This document shows, piece by piece, positions 6,157-11,250 of a stretch of 11,250 nt of DNA. Under the pieces are notes generated by a model that ran no database searches, had not been told where the DNA came from, and saw only the letters and a list, made by a program, of their open reading frames with translations. Numbering within the stretch: the stretch's first letter is position 1; each line of letters begins with the position of its first letter. The stretch spans positions 1 to 11,250 of the forward strand of contig JAFLJU010000047.1 in assembly GCA_022712835.1 (NCBI GenBank), read 5' to 3'. The position numbers and the translations under genes were made by a program. This DNA comes from Desulfobacteraceae bacterium (lineage in GTDB: Bacteria > Desulfobacterota > Desulfobacteria > Desulfobacterales > Desulfobacteraceae).

Positions 6157-7922
6157 TTTTTTACAAAAATATTATTGACAACATGCAGGAAGGGGTGATG
6201 ACCCTGGATCTAAAAGGAAAGATCACCATGTTCAATGATGCCGCTGCCATGATTCTCGGCCTTTCCCAGGAAGAGATAATCCATCAGCCCTTTGGCATGG
6301 CATTCATGATGGAGATGGAGGGCAATGATGACTTCAACCAGGCCATTCTGGATGCGGTGTATAAGTCGGCGGTGGGTCAAAAGGAAACACTTGGGTTCAA
6401 ACGATCCGATGGATCACTTGTCCAGCTTTCCATGGCCATTTCCTATTTAAAATCAGACCAGGCCCAGGACCCTTCCGGGGTGATTGTCGTATTCAATGAC
6501 ATCACCGAAATTCTAAACTTTCAAGAAAATGAAAAGCAGCTCAACCGGCAACTCCAGAATGCAGTTCTTGAGGCAGAGCAAACCAATTCAATTCTTACCT
6601 CTGCCCTTAAGAAGGTACAGGTAATCCGAATTGCCATCATTCTGATGATTTTTCTGGGAGTTTCGGGCGGCGGATTTTATCTCTGGCACATGGATTTTTT
6701 ATCCCAGTCCCTATTTACAACAGCACCCCCCTCAGACCAAGAGGTCACCCCCCAAGGCATGCAACAGTTTACAGTCAGCAAACAACCCATCGCAAATTCC
6801 GTTTCTCTTTCCGGATATGTGGCCCCCCTGGAAGAGATCAATGTGGTGGCCCCCTTTGATGGTAAGATCAAAAATAAATTTTTTGTTTATGACCAACGAA
6901 CAGAGCAGGGCGAAGCCTTACTGGAAATGGACAGCTCAAAACTGAAAATCAGCTTGCGGGAACTCACCTCCTCCCATATCAAAACCCGGCGAAAATATAA
7001 TGAGGTCGCCAACTGGGAAAAGAGCTCGGAAGTTTCAAGTGCCAAAAGATCCTTTACCAAGGCCAAAAACAGCCTGGAAACCGCGAAGCGAAAGTTGAAA
7101 GAGACAAGCCTGCTTTTCGAAAAAGGGTTCATTCCAGCCTCTGAATTTGAATCTGCAAAAATTGCACTTTTTAACCAGAACCTTGATTTTGCGGCCGCCC
7201 AGGAAGCGCTTGACGGGGTAATGAAAAAGGGTAACAAGGAAAACTGTGACATCGCCAAATTCGAACTTACAAATGCCGAGGTAAACCTCAAGGAAATAAA
7301 AGACAAACTGACCCATGCCACGGTCTATTCATCGGTATCCGGGATTGTCATCCAGCCCACCCAGTCAAGTGACGCAAAGAACAAATCCATTGAGCCGGGA
7401 ATCTCTGTCACCCAGGGCGAAATTTTGTTTACCATTGGGAACCTCGAGGGGCTTTCCATTAAAGCCAAGGTGGATGAAATTGATATCGGCAAAATACAAT
7501 TTGACCAAAAAGTGACGGTCCAGGGCGATGCCTTCGAAAGTCTCCCCCTGATCGGCCGGGTCTCCCATATTTCTTCCAATGCGGTCACAGGCCAGTCCCA
7601 GGCACCCACATTTGATGTCACCGTATCCATCGACTCATTGACCCAGGCCCAGAAAAAACAGATCAAGCTAGGCATGTCCACCAATCTGGAAATCATGGTG
7701 TATCAAAACCCATCCGCCCTGCTGATTCCATTAGATGCCGTTGAAATCCGGGACAACAAACGCTGGGTGACGGTCATGGTCAATGGAGAGCTTAAGCCCC
7801 GTGAGGTTAAGACCGGGATGACCACCATCAATTCCGTGGAGATTCTGGACGGCCTAAAAGAAAACGACACAATTTACTATCAACCAGGATTGTATGTTCC
7901 CCAATCCAGCACTCAATTCTGA
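6141..7922 (+). CDS. PAS domain fused to a MacA/HlyD-type periplasmic adaptor
   Basis: This 593-aa membrane-fusion protein has an added sensory module. Residues 6-124 form a PAS domain (IIDNMQEGVMTLDLKGKITMFN at its start, an F-K-R-S-D-G-S strand at 87-92, VIVVFNDITEI at its end). Residues 122-158 are a likely coiled coil. Residues 161-181 are one transmembrane helix (VIRIAIILMIFLGVSGGG), placing PAS in the cytoplasm and the rest in the periplasm. The adaptor part has a first lipoyl half (222-262, VVAPFDGKI), an alpha-hairpin (270-395), a second lipoyl half (394-432, VYSSVSGIV and EPGISVTQGEILFTIG), a beta-barrel (436-525) and a membrane-proximal domain (526-585). It should bridge the permease to the TolC-family channel. 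Ordinary MacA is about 370 aa, so about 160-200 residues are extra. No kinase, GGDEF or other output domain is attached. The start has AAGGA with 9-nt spacing. The fusion is one uninterrupted frame. Confidence 0.93.
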   Translation: MAGEIVFYKNIIDNMQEGVMTLDLKGKITMFNDAAAMILGLSQEEIIHQPFGMAFMMEMEGNDDFNQAILDAVYKSAVGQKETLGFKRSDGSLVQLSMAISYLKSDQAQDPSGVIVVFNDITEILNFQENEKQLNRQLQNAVLEAEQTNSILTSALKKVQVIRIAIILMIFLGVSGGGFYLWHMDFLSQSLFTTAPPSDQEVTPQGMQQFTVSKQPIANSVSLSGYVAPLEEINVVAPFDGKIKNKFFVYDQRTEQGEALLEMDSSKLKISLRELTSSHIKTRRKYNEVANWEKSSEVSSAKRSFTKAKNSLETAKRKLKETSLLFEKGFIPASEFESAKIALFNQNLDFAAAQEALDGVMKKGNKENCDIAKFELTNAEVNLKEIKDKLTHATVYSSVSGIVIQPTQSSDAKNKSIEPGISVTQGEILFTIGNLEGLSIKAKVDEIDIGKIQFDQKVTVQGDAFESLPLIGRVSHISSNAVTGQSQAPTFDVTVSIDSLTQAQKKQIKLGMSTNLEIMVYQNPSALLIPLDAVEIRDNKRWVTVMVNGELKPREVKTGMTTINSVEILDGLKENDTIYYQPGLYVPQSSTQF

Positions 7923-7932
7923 TGGTGATCAC

Positions 7933-8595
7933 ATGATTGATCTTGTAAACATACACAAAACCTACCAGATCGGACCGGTGGCGGTTGAAATTTTAAAAGG
8001 GGTGAACCTGTCCATCGAAAAGGGAGGATTGATCGCCATTGTGGGCCAGTCCGGATGCGGCAAATCCACCCTGATGAATATCATCGGTTTGCTGGACACT
8101 CCGAGTTCCGGTTCATACCTACTGGAGGACCGACCGGTTGGGGATCTAAGCGATAATGAACTCTCGGAATTCAGGAATAAAAAAATAGGATTCGTCTTCC
8201 AGCAGTTCAACCTGCTGTCCCGGCTCACCGCTTTGCAGAATGTGGGACTTCCCCTGGTATACCGGGGAACCTCTGAAAAGGAAAGAAACCGCCTGGCAAG
8301 GCAGATGCTGGACAAGGTGGGGATGCTGGACCGGCAGACCCATCGCCCCACGGAATTATCCGGAGGTCAGCAACAGCGGGTGGCCATTGCCAGGGCACTT
8401 GTGGGAAGCCCGTCCATCATTCTGGCCGATGAACCCACCGGCGCTCTGGATGCCCAGGTGGGGCAGGAAATTATGGATTTGTTCCTCCAGCTGAACCGGG
8501 AAGAAGATATCACTATTTTTATTATTACCCATGACATGGCCATTGCCAGGCAATGCCAAGGATTTGTAAAAATGAAAGACGGCGTGATCCATTAA
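7933..8595 (+). CDS. ABC transporter ATPase, MacB/LolD type
   Basis: This 220-aa nucleotide-binding subunit hydrolyses ATP to power the exporter. Complete motifs are visible: Walker A GQSGCGKST (38-46), Q-loop Q90 in FVFQQFNLL, signature LSGGQ (142-146), Walker B IILADEP (162-168) with catalytic E167, D-loop ALDA (171-174) and switch H200 in IITHD. The FVFQQFNLL Q-loop and the short length place it in the MacB/LolD/FtsE-like subfamily. The preferred start is the ATG at 7933, 10 nt after the adaptor stop, with GGTGATC just upstream. An ATG at 7894 in the same frame would overlap the adaptor gene and add 13 non-conserved residues. In E. coli MacB this domain is fused to the membrane domain; here the two are separate adjacent genes, as in LolCDE and many Gram-positive exporters. 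Confidence 0.95.
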   Translation: MIDLVNIHKTYQIGPVAVEILKGVNLSIEKGGLIAIVGQSGCGKSTLMNIIGLLDTPSSGSYLLEDRPVGDLSDNELSEFRNKKIGFVFQQFNLLSRLTALQNVGLPLVYRGTSEKERNRLARQMLDKVGMLDRQTHRPTELSGGQQQRVAIARALVGSPSIILADEPTGALDAQVGQEIMDLFLQLNREEDITIFIITHDMAIARQCQGFVKMKDGVIH

Positions 8596-8625
8596 TGGAA
8601 CCGGTATCATTTTAAGGAGTGTATG

Positions 8626-9807
8626 ATGGTCATCAAAGCAAACTTCAAAGAAGCCATTAACAGCCTTGTCGGGTCAAAACAGCGGTCACTGCTTGCCCTG
8701 ATCGGTATCATTGTGGGAATCGGATCTGTCATTGCCATGGTATCTGTGGGGTCCATCGTCCAGAAAGAGGCACTGAAACAATTTTTGGAGATGGGGACAG
8801 ATATTCTGACGATTTCCGAATCCTATGACGCGACCCAAAACAAAAAAGAAAAAATGACCGTTAGAAATGCCCTGGCCATACCGGGCAAATGTCCGGGAAT
8901 CCTCTCAACAGCTCCCTATATCTCCAGCTACGAAACCATAAAATTCCAGGGGCAAAAAAAATCAATCCCTGCCCTCGGCGTCACCCCGGATTTTTTTGGG
9001 ATCAATAAGCTGACACTCAAACAAGGCCGATTTATCCATGAACTGGACCAGTTTATGTTTTATTGTGTCATTGGCAGTAAGGTAGAAGCTCAGCTGAGCG
9101 GCCAGGGGGTCAGGAAGATGGTGGGTACGCGAATCCTCTTTAAGGAGAAGCATTTCACCATTGTCGGGGTGATCAACGAAACCCCCATGGGGGGAATGCG
9201 TCCCTACGAAATCAATGAGGGCTTGTTGATGCATGCCAGCACCATGACCCGTCTTTCAAGAGAGAGTAAGGTCCAGAATATCATGGCCAGAACAGCCCCG
9301 GGCACAAATAGTAAAACCGCCTCCAATCAGATCCAACAATATTATAATTCCCTGAACGGAACAAAGGTTGACGTCCGGAGTGCGGAAGAGCTGATAGCCC
9401 AGATGCAAAAGCAGATGCAGCTATTTACCCTGTTGCTGGGTACCATTGGCAGTATTTCACTGGTTGTGGGGGGCATCGGCGTCATGAACGTCATGCTGGT
9501 CTCGGTCACCGAGCGGACAAAGGAAATTGGCATCCGCAGGGCATTGGGAGCCCGCCAGGGGGATATCCAGCTCCAGTTTCTCATTGAATCGGTCATGCTT
9601 TGTATTGTCGGAGGTTTCATCGGCATCGGCATTGGTGTGGGAGCCTCCTACATTATCTCCTATTATGCACATTGGCAGTTCTCCATCTCCTACGACTCCG
9701 TTGTTCTAGGCGTAGCCGTGGCCGTAGCCGTGGGCGTCTTTTTCGGCATCTATCCGGCCCGCCAGGCAGCACGCCTGAGCCCGATCCTCGCCCTGAGATC
9801 CGATTAA
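8626..9807 (+). CDS. MacB/FtsX-type ABC permease
   Basis: The inner-membrane subunit has 393 aa from this start. Numbered from the preceding Met at 8623, the layout is TM1 at about 23-45, a large periplasmic MacB core domain (45-265), TM2 (267-295), TM3 (320-347) and TM4 (358-382). Conserved FtsX-family blocks are GGIGVMNVMLVSVTERT, EIGIRRALGAR and the C-terminal YPARQAARLSPILALR. Four transmembrane helices imply a homodimer that changes shape with ATP and pushes periplasmic substrate through adaptor and channel (MacB mechanotransmission, family knowledge). Two adjacent ATGs occur. AAGGAG at 8614-8619 is 6 nt from the ATG at 8626 and only 3 nt from 8623, so 8626 is preferred. It is the last gene of the efflux operon. 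The substrate cannot be read from sequence; peptides, antibiotics, lipids and siderophores are all known for relatives. Confidence 0.95.
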   Translation: MVIKANFKEAINSLVGSKQRSLLALIGIIVGIGSVIAMVSVGSIVQKEALKQFLEMGTDILTISESYDATQNKKEKMTVRNALAIPGKCPGILSTAPYISSYETIKFQGQKKSIPALGVTPDFFGINKLTLKQGRFIHELDQFMFYCVIGSKVEAQLSGQGVRKMVGTRILFKEKHFTIVGVINETPMGGMRPYEINEGLLMHASTMTRLSRESKVQNIMARTAPGTNSKTASNQIQQYYNSLNGTKVDVRSAEELIAQMQKQMQLFTLLLGTIGSISLVVGGIGVMNVMLVSVTERTKEIGIRRALGARQGDIQLQFLIESVMLCIVGGFIGIGIGVGASYIISYYAHWQFSISYDSVVLGVAVAVAVGVFFGIYPARQAARLSPILALRSD

Positions 9808-9860
9808 GGCCAGATTAAAGCCAGCCAGAGCGGCCAGGAAATCGACTGTAAAAAACGGTG

Positions 9861-9889
9861 TTGCGCTTAAATCATATTTATCATAGACT
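9861..9889 (+). promoter_or_regulatory. icd: Candidate promoter for isocitrate dehydrogenase
   Basis: TTGCGC (9861-9866) and TAGACT (9884-9889) are 17 bp apart, matching three and four consensus positions respectively. The pair sits about 40 bp before the start of the isocitrate dehydrogenase gene, in the 124-bp gap after the permease gene. No intrinsic terminator was seen in that gap, so cotranscription with the efflux operon also remains possible. Confidence 0.3.
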
Positions 9890-9931
9890 GCGCGGATATA
9901 CTCACCCCAGTCCATTCATAAGGAGAGCGCC

Positions 9932-11140
9932 ATGTCAAAGATCCAAATGAAGACCCCCCTTGTTGAGATTGACGGAGATGAAATGACCCGGGTCCTATGG
10001 CCCGTCATTAAAGAAAAACTCCTGACACCCTTTGTCGAGTTGAAAACCGAATACTATGATCTGGGAATAAAAAACAGAGACAAAACCGATGATCAGGTGA
10101 CCATTGATGCTGCCAATGCCATCAAAAAGTATGGGGTGGGTGTCAAAAATGCCACCATCACGCCAAACCAGGAAAGAGTGGAAGAATACAGCTTACAAAA
10201 ACAGTGGAAAAGCCCCAATGGAACCATTCGGGCCATGCTGGACGGAACTGTTTTTAGAAAACCGATTCTGGTGGATAACATAAAACCTGCGGTAAAATCC
10301 TGGAAAAAACCCATCGTTGTGGCCAGACACGCCTATGGCGATGTCTATAAAAATGCGGAAATCAAAACAACCTCCGGTGGCAAGGCTGAGATCGTGTTTA
10401 CCGATGCCCAGGGATTGGAAATTAGAGAAACGATCATGGAGCTGCCGGGTCCTGGCATTATCCAGGGCATACACAATACAGAGGCCTCCATTTCAAGCTT
10501 TGCCAAGGCCTGTTTTGAATACAGCCTTGACCAAAAGATTGACTGCTGGTTTGCCACAAAAGATACCATTTCAAAGCGATATGACCAGACCTTTAAACTG
10601 ATTTTTGAAAATATTTTTAAAAATGAATATCAACAGCAATTTAAAAAAATCGGAATCTCATATTTTTACAGCCTCATCGACGATGTGGTGGCCAGAATGA
10701 TGAAAACAGAAGGAGGAATACTCTGGGCATGTAAAAACTATGACGGGGATGTCATGAGCGACATGGTGGCATCAGCCTTTGGCTCCCTTGCCATGATGTC
10801 ATCGGTACTGGTCTCCCCCCATGGATATTATGAATATGAAGCCGCCCACGGAACGGTCCAGAGACACTATTACAAACACCTGAAAGGGGAAAAAACCTCC
10901 ACCAATGCCGTGGCCCTTATTTTCGCCTGGACCGGTGCCTTGAAAAAACGGGGGGAATTGGATGCACTACCAGATCTTTGTACTTTTTCGGACAAAATTG
11001 AAAAAACCATTATTGAAACGATAGAGGAAGGATATATGACAGGGGATCTTGCGGCCATCTGCCATCCCCCTGCCAAAAAAATCCTTGATTCCATACAATT
11101 TCTTGACACATTGGCAAAACGGCTTGAAAAAATCGCGTGA
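9932..11140 (+). CDS. icd: NADP-dependent isocitrate dehydrogenase, eukaryote-like homodimeric type
   Basis: This 402-aa cytosolic TCA-cycle enzyme performs oxidative decarboxylation of isocitrate to 2-oxoglutarate with NADP. The sequence follows the eukaryotic IDH1/IDH2 type rather than E. coli Icd: [13 protein letters not shown] (11-23), [14 protein letters not shown] (93-100), GTVFR (105-109), RHAYGD (132-137), [17 protein letters not shown] and [11 protein letters not shown]. Isocitrate and metal ligands are intact: S94, N96, R100, R109, R132, Y139, K210, D250, D273 and D277, by alignment from memory to human IDH1. R311-H312 match the Arg-His pair that gives NADP preference. AAGGAG at 9920-9925 is 6 nt before the ATG. 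Length is normal, with no frameshift. The enzyme supplies 2-oxoglutarate and NADPH, or may run reductively in autotrophs. It is probably not functionally tied to the efflux genes. Confidence 0.97.
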   Translation: MSKIQMKTPLVEIDGDEMTRVLWPVIKEKLLTPFVELKTEYYDLGIKNRDKTDDQVTIDAANAIKKYGVGVKNATITPNQERVEEYSLQKQWKSPNGTIRAMLDGTVFRKPILVDNIKPAVKSWKKPIVVARHAYGDVYKNAEIKTTSGGKAEIVFTDAQGLEIRETIMELPGPGIIQGIHNTEASISSFAKACFEYSLDQKIDCWFATKDTISKRYDQTFKLIFENIFKNEYQQQFKKIGISYFYSLIDDVVARMMKTEGGILWACKNYDGDVMSDMVASAFGSLAMMSSVLVSPHGYYEYEAAHGTVQRHYYKHLKGEKTSTNAVALIFAWTGALKKRGELDALPDLCTFSDKIEKTIIETIEEGYMTGDLAAICHPPAKKILDSIQFLDTLAKRLEKIA

Positions 11141-11168
11141 CCCCAGGTTTTCCGGTGTCGTAAACACT

Positions 11169-11205
11169 AAAAAGAGCCCTTGCTGTTTACAGCCGGGGCT
11201 CCTTT
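11169..11205 (+). terminator. Intrinsic terminator after icd, possibly bidirectional
   Basis: GAGCCC (11174-11179) pairs with GGGCTC (11196-11201), and an inner GCTG (11182-11185) pairs with CAGC (11190-11193) around a TTTA loop. A run of five A precedes the hairpin (11169-11173) and CTTTCC follows. On the plus strand the T-tract is short; read on the minus strand the hairpin is followed by TTTTT. It should end the icd transcript and could block antisense transcription arriving from the right. Confidence 0.75.
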
Positions 11206-11241
11206 CCATCCATCGAGAAAAATTTATTCCATCTCAATTTG

Positions 11242-11247
11242 AAGGAG
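11242..11247 (+). promoter_or_regulatory. Shine-Dalgarno sequence of a gene starting beyond the window
   Basis: AAGGAG ends 3 nt before the last base of the window, in an AT-rich stretch beyond the icd terminator. Its position and perfect core predict a plus-strand start codon within the first few bases after the window. No coding sequence of that gene is visible here. Confidence 0.5.
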
Positions 11248-11250
11248 ATA

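Noticed and set aside
6887..7321. 144-codon minus-strand open frame within the adaptor gene
   Set aside because: It is antisense to the alpha-hairpin of the adaptor. Its Ser/Phe/Leu-rich composition is what antisense of Lys/Glu/Ala-rich helices gives.
7894..7932. Upstream ATG giving a 13-residue longer ATPase that overlaps the adaptor gene
   Set aside because: The extra residues are not typical of the family, and the ATG at 7933 has a suitable GGTGATC just upstream and starts directly at the conserved domain.
1..11250. CRISPR arrays, tRNA or rRNA genes, insertion sequences, integrases or attachment sites
   Set aside because: No spaced direct-repeat array, tRNA cloverleaf, rRNA-like segment, transposase or recombinase motif, or terminal inverted repeats were seen in the window.

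Overview
The window looks like chromosomal DNA of a Gram-negative, anaerobic-type proteobacterium. The closest guess is a complete-oxidising sulfate reducer of the Desulfobacteraceae kind. This is inferred from the moderate GC content, the outer-membrane and periplasmic protein set, an orphan periplasmic solute-binding-like protein, a receiver-TPR response regulator and a eukaryote-type NADP isocitrate dehydrogenase. No rRNA or other taxonomic marker is present, so the assignment is tentative.

Layout. (1) 1-2316, plus strand: a tight pxpA-pxpB-pxpC operon encoding ATP-dependent 5-oxoprolinase. pxpA is cut by the left edge of the window. (2) 2391-3131, plus strand: a secreted family-3 solute-binding-like protein with no transporter beside it. 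(3) 3164-4312, minus strand: a CheY-like receiver followed by about seven TPR-like helical repeats, convergent with the previous gene. A 16-bp tandem repeat lies at the junction. (4) 4313-4617: a divergent intergenic region of about 300 bp with candidate control signals, including a terminator-like hairpin that no gene explains. (5) 4618-9807, plus strand: a four-gene efflux operon made of a TolC-family outer-membrane factor, a PAS-TM-periplasmic adaptor fusion, a MacB-type ATPase and a separate MacB/FtsX-type permease. (6) 9932-11140, plus strand: NADP-dependent isocitrate dehydrogenase, followed by a strong hairpin terminator. A Shine-Dalgarno sequence for a further gene sits at the right edge.

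How the genes work together. The pxp genes recycle 5-oxoproline (pyroglutamate), a damage product of glutamine and glutamate, to glutamate. The efflux operon encodes every part of a tripartite ABC exporter: inner-membrane pump, periplasmic adaptor and outer-membrane duct. Its most unusual part is the adaptor, which carries about 160 extra N-terminal residues predicted to be cytoplasmic. These comprise a PAS domain and a coiled coil leading into the single transmembrane helix. This suggests, as inference, a pump whose assembly or activity is tuned directly by a cytoplasmic signal. The receiver-TPR protein transcribed divergently from it has no DNA-binding domain and may belong to the same control circuit, but only proximity supports this. 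Isocitrate dehydrogenase is a TCA-cycle enzyme and appears to be an unrelated neighbour.
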